This document shows positions 34,261 through 41,070 of a stretch of 64,000 nucleotides of DNA, one piece after another (positions within the stretch are counted from its first letter, which is position 1; each line of letters opens with the position of its first letter). The stretch is from assembly GCF_013409625.1 (NCBI RefSeq), contig NZ_JACCBF010000001.1, positions 2,731,001 through 2,795,000 of the forward strand, read 5' to 3'. The position numbers and the translations under genes are program-made. This DNA is from Nocardioides kongjuensis. GTDB lineage: Bacteria > Actinomycetota > Actinomycetes > Propionibacteriales > Nocardioidaceae. The notes below the pieces were generated by a model, which made no database searches, was not told the DNA's origin, and worked only from the letters and a program-made list of their open reading frames with translations.

Positions 34261-35064
34261 TCAGGCACCGAGGAACCGCAGCACCGCCGCAGCGACCTCG
34301 GCCGGCTTGTGCTCGAGCAACGGGATGGTGCCGTCCTCGATCGCGACGACCTCCACCGACGGCGAGCCGGTCAGCGCGTAGCGCACGGGTGGCAGGTCGG
34401 GGTAGGCGAAGGGGTCCGCGGTCGCGCCGAGGAGCAGCACCGGTGCCTTCACCAGGCCGATCCGATCCTCCATCCGGTAGCGCGCACAGGCCCGGTGGCC
34501 CTCGGCGGGATCGAGGCCGGGCGCGAGGGCATCGCGCACGAAACGGTCGAGCAGGCCGGTGAGCAGGTCCTCCGGGTAATACGGGGCGCGCTGGTTCCAC
34601 AGCGTGGTCAGGTGGGCCCCGTCCGGGGTGCGCTCGGCGGTGTCGACCGCCGGCGGCTCGGCGTCCCGGTAGCACCGGTCCGTGTACGACGGCGAGGAGA
34701 GCACGACGCCCGCGACCCGGTCGGCGTCGGCCGCGGCCACCTCGATCGCGACGACGGCCCCGGTGTGGTGCCCCATCACGGTGTAGGCGTCGAGTCCGAG
34801 GGCATCGGCGAGCGCGGTCGCGCCGGCGGCGTACTGCTCGATGCTCTGCGGCCCCTCGGGCTTCGCGGACAGGCCGAAGCCGTACATGTCCATGGCGATC
34901 GCCCGCACCGAGCGGCCCAGCAGGGGCAGCAGCTCGCGGTACTCGTCGTGGGAGCGCGGGGTCTGGTGCAGCAACAGGACCGCCGGACCGGAGCCGGCCT
35001 CGGCGTAGTGCAGCTGGCCGAGCGGCGTGTCGGCATATCCCCGGCGTACGGCGGGTGCGGTCAT
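34261..35064 (-). CDS. Alpha/beta hydrolase-fold protein with His at the nucleophile position
   Basis: 267 residues from ATG 35064, with GGAGG four bases upstream. The fold is clear: VLLLHQTPRSHDEYRELLPLL, AIAMDMYGFGLSAKP, a nucleophile elbow, VKAPVLLLGATADPFAYPDLP with an Asp, and IPLLEHKPAEVAAAV with a His. The elbow reads VMGHHTGAVVAIE, i.e. G-H-H-T-G where the family has G-x-S-x-G. The nucleophilic Ser is therefore replaced by His, so ordinary ester or amide hydrolysis is doubtful; a lyase-like, cofactor-free or binding role is possible. It is divergent from the IclR gene at 35262 across a promoter with several dyads and is followed by the TetR gene. Confidence 0.78.
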   Translation of the reverse strand: MTAPAVRRGYADTPLGQLHYAEAGSGPAVLLLHQTPRSHDEYRELLPLLGRSVRAIAMDMYGFGLSAKPEGPQSIEQYAAGATALADALGLDAYTVMGHHTGAVVAIEVAAADADRVAGVVLSSPSYTDRCYRDAEPPAVDTAERTPDGAHLTTLWNQRAPYYPEDLLTGLLDRFVRDALAPGLDPAEGHRACARYRMEDRIGLVKAPVLLLGATADPFAYPDLPPVRYALTGSPSVEVVAIEDGTIPLLEHKPAEVAAAVLRFLGA

Positions 35065-35128
35065 CGGTCCTCCTCGTCGGGCGGTCCGGGCGAGTCTCGA
35101 CCGGCCTCGACGCCGCAGGGAACGCGCT

Positions 35129-35145
35129 GGTCCGCTGAACGGTCC
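35129..35145. promoter_or_regulatory. 17-bp motif upstream of the alpha/beta hydrolase
   Basis: GGTCCG-CTGAA-CGGTCC lies 65 bases upstream of the hydrolase start at 35064. The right half reads CGGTCC rather than CGGACC, so symmetry is partial. It has the same spacing as the other members. Confidence 0.4.
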
Positions 35146-35192
35146 AGATCGCGACACGTGACGCTGGACACAGGGATCCCGATGGCGCACAC

Positions 35193-35226
35193 TTGTCCAC
35201 GTGGACAACTTGTCCAAGTGGACAAG
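35193..35226. promoter_or_regulatory. Tandem TTGTCCA palindromes, probable IclR operator
   Basis: TTGTCCACGTGGACAA (35193-35208) is a perfect 16-base palindrome. It is immediately followed by CTTGTCCA-AG-TGGACAAG (35209-35226), a second dyad with the same half-site. The centres are 17 bases apart, and the pair ends 35 bases before the IclR start at 35262. Paired dyads next to their own gene are typical for IclR autoregulation. The sequence differs from the GGTYCG motif, so this is a separate regulator's site. Confidence 0.65.
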
Positions 35227-35261
35227 TCGGTGGACGACAGGTGAGAGGCGAGGGTGGCGTC

Positions 35262-36074
35262 ATGACGCTGGCTGAGATCGAGACCGACTTCGAGCCGCAA
35301 CTCGACAAGGAGGCCGCCGGCGCACCGCCGTCGGTCCTGGGCAAGGCCTACCTGCTGCTGGCGGCCTTTGACGACGGCCACCCGCGACTGGGCCTGACCG
35401 AGCTGAGCCGGCGCTCCGGGGTACCGAAGGCCAGCGCCTATCGGCTCTCCCAGGAGCTCGTGGCTCTTGGCTTCCTCGACCGGGTCGACAACTCCTACCA
35501 GCTCGGCTGGCGGGTCTTCGAGCTCGGACAGCGGGTGCCCGGGCCGGCACAGCTGCGCTCGGTCGCCCGACCGGTGCTGATGGACCTCCACACGGCCACC
35601 CGCGCGGTCATCCACCTGGCCGTGCCCCGCGGCAACGACACGGTCCATCTCGAGCGGATCGCCGGCCGGCGCGACTCGAGGGTCCAGACCGCCATCGACA
35701 CCCGGATCCCCCAGTGGTTCACGGCCTCCGGGAAGATCTTCCTCGCCCACAGCGACCAGGCCGACGAGGCCCTCTCGGCCCTCGAGCGCGGTGAGGTCAT
35801 CCCGCTGACCCCGCACAGCATCTGCAACGGGCGGGCCCTGCGCAGCCAGCTGGCCGAGGTGCGCGAGCGCCGATGGGCCGCCGAGCGGGAGGAGTGCATC
35901 GAGGGCTACAAGACCTACGCCGTACCGATCACGGTCGCGGGCAGCACCGAGGTCGTGGCGGCACTGTCCGCGACCATGGAGGTCGCCCGGCGAGACGACC
36001 AGCAGGTCACCCACGCCCTGTGGGCCGCGGCCCATGACATCGGGCGCGGGCTGCGGCGCCGTCTCGTCTGGTAG
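35262..36074 (+). CDS. IclR-family transcriptional regulator (second copy)
   Basis: 270 residues from ATG 35262; an upstream in-frame start at 35193 would run through the operator and is rejected. The winged HTH (LGLTELSRRSGVPKASAYRLSQELVALGFL) is followed by an effector domain with VIHLAVPRGNDTVHLERI, WFTASGKIFLAH and RRWAAEREECIEGYKTYAVPI. It is divergent from the alpha/beta hydrolase-TetR genes, with tandem palindromes directly upstream. It is only distantly similar to the IclR protein at 21.9 kb. A hairpin at 36100 follows the gene, then the insertion sequence. Confidence 0.87.
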   Translation: MTLAEIETDFEPQLDKEAAGAPPSVLGKAYLLLAAFDDGHPRLGLTELSRRSGVPKASAYRLSQELVALGFLDRVDNSYQLGWRVFELGQRVPGPAQLRSVARPVLMDLHTATRAVIHLAVPRGNDTVHLERIAGRRDSRVQTAIDTRIPQWFTASGKIFLAHSDQADEALSALERGEVIPLTPHSICNGRALRSQLAEVRERRWAAEREECIEGYKTYAVPITVAGSTEVVAALSATMEVARRDDQQVTHALWAAAHDIGRGLRRRLVW

Positions 36075-36099
36075 CTCCTCCATGGCCGCTGCGAGAGTC

Positions 36100-36118
36100 G
36101 AACGGACCGAGTCCGTTC
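36100..36118. terminator. Short hairpin after the IclR gene
   Basis: GAACGGAC-CGA-GTCCGTTC, a perfect 8-base stem with a 3-base loop, lies 26 bases after the IclR stop and is followed by a moderately T-rich stretch. Probably a terminator; a tRNA gene was considered and excluded. Confidence 0.45.
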
Positions 36119-36163
36119 TCTGAATCAGGTTCGGCCGCGGACTGCAGGCCGTACCCGACTAGC

Positions 36164-37272
36164 TGTGATGTCCAGGGAGGTTGTACCGCCCGGCACCGGT
36201 GAGCCTGTCTGACAGACGAAGGCCTCCGGTTGTGAAGTGGAGCTGTCTAGTTCAACGCTTCACTGACCGGAGGCCCTCGTGTCCCACGCTAACGCTGCCC
36301 TGACCCCGCGCGCCCGTTTGCGGCTCGCCCAGCTCGTCGTCGACCGCGGCTGGACCTACGCTGCAGCGGCCAAGATGTTCATGGTCGCCCCACGCACCGC
36401 GAAGAAGTGGGCCGACCGCTACCGCATCGAAGGCCCGGGCGGGATGGTCGACCGCAGTTCACGACCGAAGACGTGTCCGAACAGGACCAGGCCGGAGGTG
36501 GTGCGCCAGATCGTGCGACTGCGATGGCGCCAGCGACTCGGTCCGGTCCAGATCGCCGGCCAGCTCGGCATGCAGGCCTCGACCGTGCACGCCGTGCTCG
36601 TCCGCTGCCGGATCAACCGGCTCTCCCACATCGACCGCGTTACCGGGGAGCCGCTGCGACGCTACGAGCATCCGCACCCCGGCTCGCTGATCCACGTCGA
36701 CGTCACCAAGTTCGGCAACATCCCCGACGGCGGCGGGCACAAGTTCCTCAGCCGCCAACAGAGTCGAGCCAACGGCATCGCGACAGCACTCCGCACAGGC
36801 GAACGCGGGAAGCACTATCGACCATTGATCGGGACCGCGTTCGTGCACACCGTCATCGACGACCACTCACGCATCGCCTACGCCGAGATCTGTACCGACG
36901 AGAAGGCCGCCACCGCGATCGGCGTCCTACAGCGTGCGGTGGCCTGGTTCGCCGATCACGGCGTCACCATCGAACGAGTCCTATCAGACAACGGCTCGGC
37001 CTACCGGTCCTACGCCTGGCGCGACGCGTGCGCTGAGCTCGCCATCAGCCACAAGCGGACCCGGCCCTACCGGCCCCAGACCAACGGGAAGATCGAGCGC
37101 TTCCACCGAACCCTCGCCGACGGATGGGCCTACGCCCGGCTCTATGAGTCAACCGAGCAACGCAACGCCGCGCTGCCCGCCTGGCTCCACTTCTACAATC
37201 ACCACCGCGCCCACTCCGCCATTGGAGGCCGCCCACCGGTCACCCGGCTGACCAACCTCCCCGGACATCACA
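36164..37272 (+). mobile_element. IS481-type insertion sequence, complete, with 6-bp target duplication
   Basis: An 1109-base element. The left end TGTGATGTCC-A-GGGAGGTTG and the complement of the right end TGTGATGTCC-G-GGGAGGTTG form terminal inverted repeats of about 20 bases with one mismatch, starting TGT and ending ACA as in IS481. ACTAGC is directly repeated at 36158-36163 and 37273-37278, the expected target-site duplication. One intact transposase gene fills it. The right duplication supplies the stop codons of both the transposase and the ABC permease gene. Intact ends and frame suggest recent, possibly still active, insertion. Confidence 0.9.
36221..36275 (+). promoter_or_regulatory. 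Hairpin covering the transposase ribosome binding site
   Basis: GGCCTCCGGT (36221-36230) can pair with ACCGGAGGCC (36266-36275), extended by TGTGAAG and CTTCACTG with slight mismatch. The right arm contains the GGAGG placed just before GTG 36279. Transcripts entering from outside would fold and hide the ribosome binding site, a known way insertion sequences limit transposase synthesis. Confidence 0.5.
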
Positions 37273-37277
37273 ACTAG
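36279..37277 (+). CDS. IS481-family transposase (DDE)
   Basis: 332 residues from GTG 36279. The N-terminal helix-turn-helix region (LRLAQLVVDRGWTYAAAAKMFMVAPRTAKKWADRYR) binds the ends; the catalytic core has the DDE triad in LIHVDVTKFG, VLSDNGSAYRS and KIERFHRTLADGW. Length and motifs match IS481. The last codon and the TAG stop lie in the target-site duplication (37273-37278), so the element does not carry its own stop at this end. The product mediates cut-and-paste or copy-out movement of the element. Confidence 0.93.
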   Translation: MSHANAALTPRARLRLAQLVVDRGWTYAAAAKMFMVAPRTAKKWADRYRIEGPGGMVDRSSRPKTCPNRTRPEVVRQIVRLRWRQRLGPVQIAGQLGMQASTVHAVLVRCRINRLSHIDRVTGEPLRRYEHPHPGSLIHVDVTKFGNIPDGGGHKFLSRQQSRANGIATALRTGERGKHYRPLIGTAFVHTVIDDHSRIAYAEICTDEKAATAIGVLQRAVAWFADHGVTIERVLSDNGSAYRSYAWRDACAELAISHKRTRPYRPQTNGKIERFHRTLADGWAYARLYESTEQRNAALPAWLHFYNHHRAHSAIGGRPPVTRLTNLPGHHN

Positions 37278-38299
37278 CCCGTCCGCGATTGGAGCTTGTC
37301 CAGGGACACGGCCACCACCAGCACGAACCCCGTGACGACTCCCTGCCAGAACGCGGAGACGCCCATCAAGCCCAGGCCGTTCTGCAGAACCGCGATCAGC
37401 AGCACGCCGACGATCGTGCCGCCGACACCGCCGATGCCGCCGAAGAAGCTCGTGCCGCCGAGGAGCACCGCCGCGCCTGCCGTGAGGGCAAGACTGGCGC
37501 CAGCCGTCGGCGAGGCCGACGCGAGGCGGCTGGCATCGATCAGGCCGGCCACGGCGGCGAGCAGGCCGCCGATTCCGTAGACACAGATCCTGACCGCTGG
37601 GACGTTGATGCCGGCGAGCCGGGCCGCGTCAGGATTGCCGCCGACGGCATAGACCGCGCGACCGAAGGGCGTGCAACGCAGGACGTACCCCGATATCGCG
37701 AGTACGACCGCGGAGAGGATGATCGGGAACGGGATGGTCAGCACCGTGCCATTGCCCAAGAAGTAGATCAGGCTCCCCTCCGGCTCTGCGATCGCGTTGG
37801 TCTTGCCGTTGGTGATCACGTTGAGCGCTCCGGTGAACAGAGACGAGGTCCCTAGGGTGACCACGAAGAAGTTCAGCCGGAAGGCACCGATGAGGACACC
37901 GTTGACGGCGCCACCCAAGAGAATGCCGATCCCGATGCCGCACAGCAGCGCCGCCACGATCGGCAGGCCTGCGTCGAGAGCACGGAAGGCCGCGTAGCCG
38001 GACGCCGCGTAGATCGCGCCGACGGAGAGGTCGAAACCCGCAGCCAGGACCACGAAGGTCAGCCCGACCGACGTGATGAGCAGTGCACTGTTGCCCGAGA
38101 GGACGTTGAGGACATTGGCCTTCGTGAAGAAGAACTCCTGCGTGGACGCCAGGTAGACCAGCATCACCAGCAGTGCGGCAAGCGCTCCGGCGAATCCCTT
38201 GATCTCGCGGATGACGCCGCTCAGGACGACGCCGTACGTGGGCCGACCCTGGTCCCGGGGCGAGGCACCGTCGGGCGCGAAGGCAGTGGACTCAGACAT
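37274..38299 (-). CDS. ABC transporter permease, ribose/sugar (RbsC) type
   Basis: 341 residues with eight to ten hydrophobic segments, belonging to the BPD_transp_2 family of sugar permeases. Segments such as SVGLTFVVLAAGFDLSVGAIYAASGY and GGTSFFGGIGGVGGTIVGVLLIAVLQNGLGLMGVSAFWQ are family hallmarks. It forms the membrane channel for the ATPase encoded by the overlapping upstream gene (8 bases, 38292-38299). The stop codon (complement of 37274-37276) lies in the IS481 target duplication; insertion there left the protein end unchanged. The transporter probably serves the DMFase-like enzyme at 41 kb rather than ribose itself (inference). Confidence 0.88.
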   Translation of the reverse strand: MSESTAFAPDGASPRDQGRPTYGVVLSGVIREIKGFAGALAALLVMLVYLASTQEFFFTKANVLNVLSGNSALLITSVGLTFVVLAAGFDLSVGAIYAASGYAAFRALDAGLPIVAALLCGIGIGILLGGAVNGVLIGAFRLNFFVVTLGTSSLFTGALNVITNGKTNAIAEPEGSLIYFLGNGTVLTIPFPIILSAVVLAISGYVLRCTPFGRAVYAVGGNPDAARLAGINVPAVRICVYGIGGLLAAVAGLIDASRLASASPTAGASLALTAGAAVLLGGTSFFGGIGGVGGTIVGVLLIAVLQNGLGLMGVSAFWQGVVTGFVLVVAVSLDKLQSRTG

Positions 38300-39800
38300 C
38301 GTGTTCGACTCCCGCTATGTGTTGCGCGATGGACAGTTCATCGAGTTGGTCGGCGGGCAGGTCGCCCACCACCTTGCCGTGCAGCATCATCACGATGCGG
38401 TCGCACAGCCCGAGGAGCTCGGTGCTCTCCGAAGAGCTGATCAGCACGCCGACCCTCTTCGCAGCCAGCTCTCTGATCACGCGGTAGATCTCGGACTTGG
38501 CGCCGACATCGACGCCGCGTGTGGGCTCGTCGAGCAGGAGCAGCCGCAGATCGCGATCCAGCCAACGGCCGATCACGACCTTCTGCTGGTTACCTCCGGA
38601 CAGGCTCCCCGCCGGTAGATCCGGGTCGTCCGGCCTGACCTGCAGATCGGCCATCACGGCCCGCGCCGCCCGACGCTGACTGCGCGCTGGAACCGGCATC
38701 AGCGAGAGCCTGCTGTTGGTGACCGTCGTCAGGTTCTGCAGGACACTGGCACCGGCGATCAGACCTTCCTGTTTCCGGTCGCCGGTCACCAGCGCGATTC
38801 CGCGCTTGATCGACCCGCGGGGCGATCGGCGCCGGTAGGGCACACCGGCGACTTCGACGTCACCCTGCACAGCATCCGCACCGAAGACCGCGCGCACCAC
38901 CTCGACCCGGCCTGACCCCACCAGGCCAGCAACGCCGACGACCTCGCCGGGACGTACGACCAGGTCGGCCGGCCCGGCGGTCGGCTCGACGCGGAGTCCA
39001 CGCACCTCGAGAACCGGTCTGGCGTGCGTCGTTGGCCCAGCGGTGATCTCGCGATGGAAGTAGTCAGTCAGTGAGCGCCCCACCATCAACTGGGTGATGG
39101 TCATCTCGTCGGCCTCGCCGATCCCGAGGGTGTCGACGACCGAGCCGTCGCGGAGCACGGTGACCCGGTCAGCGACGGGCTCGATGTCTTGAAGCCGCTG
39201 CGAGATGAACGCGATCGCCAGTCCGCGCTCCTTCATCCGCCGGATGATCTCGAAGAGCGACTCCACGAGTTCTCCCGACAGCGAGCTCGTGGGCTCGTCG
39301 AAGATGACCACCGATGCACGCGACGTGATCGCCCGCGCGATGGCAACGACCTGACGGTCACCCGGCCCCAGGCTACCGACCAGCTGGTGGGAGCGAACCT
39401 TCGATCCCAGCTCCGCCAACGCCTCTCGCGCCACCCGGTGTGCGCCACGCCAGTCAACTCGGAGTGGCGAGCCCGGCAGGCCTCCCAGCGCAATGTTCTC
39501 CGCCACCGAGAGTGAGGGGACGACCGGCACCTCCTGCGCCACCATCGCGATGCCCGATCGCGCAGCCTGCAGTGGATTGGCGAAGTTGACTTCCTCACCG
39601 CGAACTCGGATCTCCCCGCTGTCCGCCATGATCTCTCCGTAGGCGACCTTCATCAGAGTCGACTTACCAGAGCCATTCTCCCCGAGGAGGGCGTGCGCCT
39701 CGCCCGGTCGGAGAGCGAAGTCGACGCCCCTGAGTGCGTGAGTTCGCCCGAAGCGCTTGTGGACCGAACTCATCTGCAGGACGGGCTGTTCTATGGCCAT
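38292..39800 (-). CDS. ABC transporter ATPase with two nucleotide-binding domains (RbsA/MglA type)
   Basis: 502 residues from ATG 39800. NBD1 has Walker A LLGENGSGKST, a divergent signature GSLGPGDRQVV in place of LSGGQ, and Walker B VVIFDEPTSSLS. NBD2 has a degenerate Walker A (GLVGSGRVEV), the signature LSGGNQQKVVIGRWL and LLLLDEPTRGVD. This asymmetry is normal in sugar-type importers, where only one composite site hydrolyses ATP. It follows the binding-protein gene by 28 bases and overlaps the permease gene, forming one import operon in the order binding protein, ATPase, permease. Confidence 0.9.
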   Translation of the reverse strand: MAIEQPVLQMSSVHKRFGRTHALRGVDFALRPGEAHALLGENGSGKSTLMKVAYGEIMADSGEIRVRGEEVNFANPLQAARSGIAMVAQEVPVVPSLSVAENIALGGLPGSPLRVDWRGAHRVAREALAELGSKVRSHQLVGSLGPGDRQVVAIARAITSRASVVIFDEPTSSLSGELVESLFEIIRRMKERGLAIAFISQRLQDIEPVADRVTVLRDGSVVDTLGIGEADEMTITQLMVGRSLTDYFHREITAGPTTHARPVLEVRGLRVEPTAGPADLVVRPGEVVGVAGLVGSGRVEVVRAVFGADAVQGDVEVAGVPYRRRSPRGSIKRGIALVTGDRKQEGLIAGASVLQNLTTVTNSRLSLMPVPARSQRRAARAVMADLQVRPDDPDLPAGSLSGGNQQKVVIGRWLDRDLRLLLLDEPTRGVDVGAKSEIYRVIRELAAKRVGVLISSSESTELLGLCDRIVMMLHGKVVGDLPADQLDELSIAQHIAGVEHDV

Positions 39801-39828
39801 CTCGCCGCCTCGACAGACCGGGAGCGCG

Positions 39829-40896
39829 TCACTTGTCCAGCGCCATGACGCCGTCAGGGCAGCCGCCACCAGACGCGCAGGAGAGCGTGCCGGCCTTGAT
39901 TTGCGACACTGCGTCAGACCACCCCAGATAGTCGGCTGCCGTCTCCTGGGTGACAAGTTCCGAGGGGCTCTCGACGTACGCCGGCACACCCTTCTCCCCA
40001 GCGAGCACGGCCTTCGTCAAGGTCTCCAGAATCAGCCCGGTGCGCCACGGCACCAGGTTGATGGTCGCACTGATGCGGCCGTCCTTGACCGCGTCGACAC
40101 CGTCTTGATCACCGTTCTGCCCGACGATCACCATCGAGGTGACGCCCGCCGACTTGGCCGCCACCGCTGCGCCGATCGCGGAGCTGTCGTTGTAGGCCAT
40201 GATCGCCTGGATGTCGTTGGTGAACCTGGTCAGCGCGGTCGCGACGACCTTCTGTGCGCCGGCGATGTCATCGGTCGGATTGTCCGCCCGACCGGACCAG
40301 GTGATGTCCGATCCCTCGGTCACGTCCGACTGATAGCTCTTCAACATCGCCTCAAGCGTCGGCACCGGGATTCCGAGGCCGACGCCGAGGACGTTGCCCT
40401 TGCCATCGAGCCGCTCCTTGACGAAGTCGGAGAGGAGTCGGGCACCGCGGTAGCTGCCACCAGTATCAACGTTGGCGTCGTAGACACCCAGGTCGCCGTT
40501 CGGCGTTGGGACTGCGGCCCAGCCGATCAACTTGATCCCGGCCTTCTGTGCTCGGTCAAGCGCCGGCCTCAAGGAGTTGGCGTCGAGCGGATAGACGATG
40601 ATCGCATCGACATGCTGTGCCACGAGCTGGTCGATGTCGGTGACTTGCTTGGCCGGATCGAGCTGGGCGTCGAGCGCCTTGACAGTCATCCCGTCTTTCG
40701 CCGCCGCTGCGGTGAAGGCGTCCTGCGTGATCTTGAGGATCGGTTGTGCCCCCTGAGGATTCGAGATGCCGATGACGAGGTGGTCGCCGCCGTCGGAGCC
40801 CTCGTCGGAGCTGCTCCCACAGGCGGACAGCGCGAGTGATGCGCCGAGAACCAGGAGCAGAGCAGCTGCACACCGGCGCCGCGTTCGAACGAACAT
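39829..40896 (-). CDS. Sugar-type ABC transporter substrate-binding lipoprotein (RbsB type)
   Basis: 355 residues from ATG 40896, with TTGGAGGAAAG upstream. A basic N-terminus, hydrophobic core and lipobox LALSAC (lipid-modified C26) show a secreted lipoprotein. The mature part is a type I periplasmic-binding fold (peripla_BP_4): HLVIGISNPQGAQPILKITQDAFTAAAAKDGM, DIDQLVAQHVDAIIVYPLDANSLRPAL, and MAYNDSSAIGAAVAA. It would capture the ligand outside the membrane for the permease. Related proteins bind sugars, purines or autoinducers; the DMFase-like gene divergent from it hints at an amide or amine ligand. A perfect dyad lies between the two genes at 40965. Confidence 0.88.
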   Translation of the reverse strand: MFVRTRRRCAAALLLVLGASLALSACGSSSDEGSDGGDHLVIGISNPQGAQPILKITQDAFTAAAAKDGMTVKALDAQLDPAKQVTDIDQLVAQHVDAIIVYPLDANSLRPALDRAQKAGIKLIGWAAVPTPNGDLGVYDANVDTGGSYRGARLLSDFVKERLDGKGNVLGVGLGIPVPTLEAMLKSYQSDVTEGSDITWSGRADNPTDDIAGAQKVVATALTRFTNDIQAIMAYNDSSAIGAAVAAKSAGVTSMVIVGQNGDQDGVDAVKDGRISATINLVPWRTGLILETLTKAVLAGEKGVPAYVESPSELVTQETAADYLGWSDAVSQIKAGTLSCASGGGCPDGVMALDK

Positions 40897-40964
40897 CTTT
40901 CCTCCAACGTTTGGGGATGGTGCCGGGGAGTACAGCACCGGTCCGCACTCCCCAGCCCCGGATC

Positions 40965-40981
40965 GGTCCGGTGGCCGGACC
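40965..40981. promoter_or_regulatory. Perfect 17-bp dyad between ABC importer and DMFase-like gene
   Basis: GGTCCG-GTGGC-CGGACC is a perfect palindrome around a 5-base spacer. It sits 69 bases upstream of the binding-protein start (40896) and 90 bases upstream of the DMFase-like start (41071), so it could control both directions. Confidence 0.5.
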
Positions 40982-41070
40982 GGGCAATCGGCGACGGACG
41001 GGGGACGGGCGACAGTCAGGCGACGGCACCGTGATCGCGGTGTTCACGGTCACGCCAGCGAAGGGACATC

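Noticed and set aside
35193..35261. Earlier in-frame start for the second IclR gene
   Set aside because: It would translate the tandem palindromes; the ATG at 35262 lies right after them and matches the family's usual N-terminus.
36088..36150. tRNA-like stretch after the IclR gene
   Set aside because: A TTCGACTC T-loop-like string is present, but the T-stem and the other arms do not pair.
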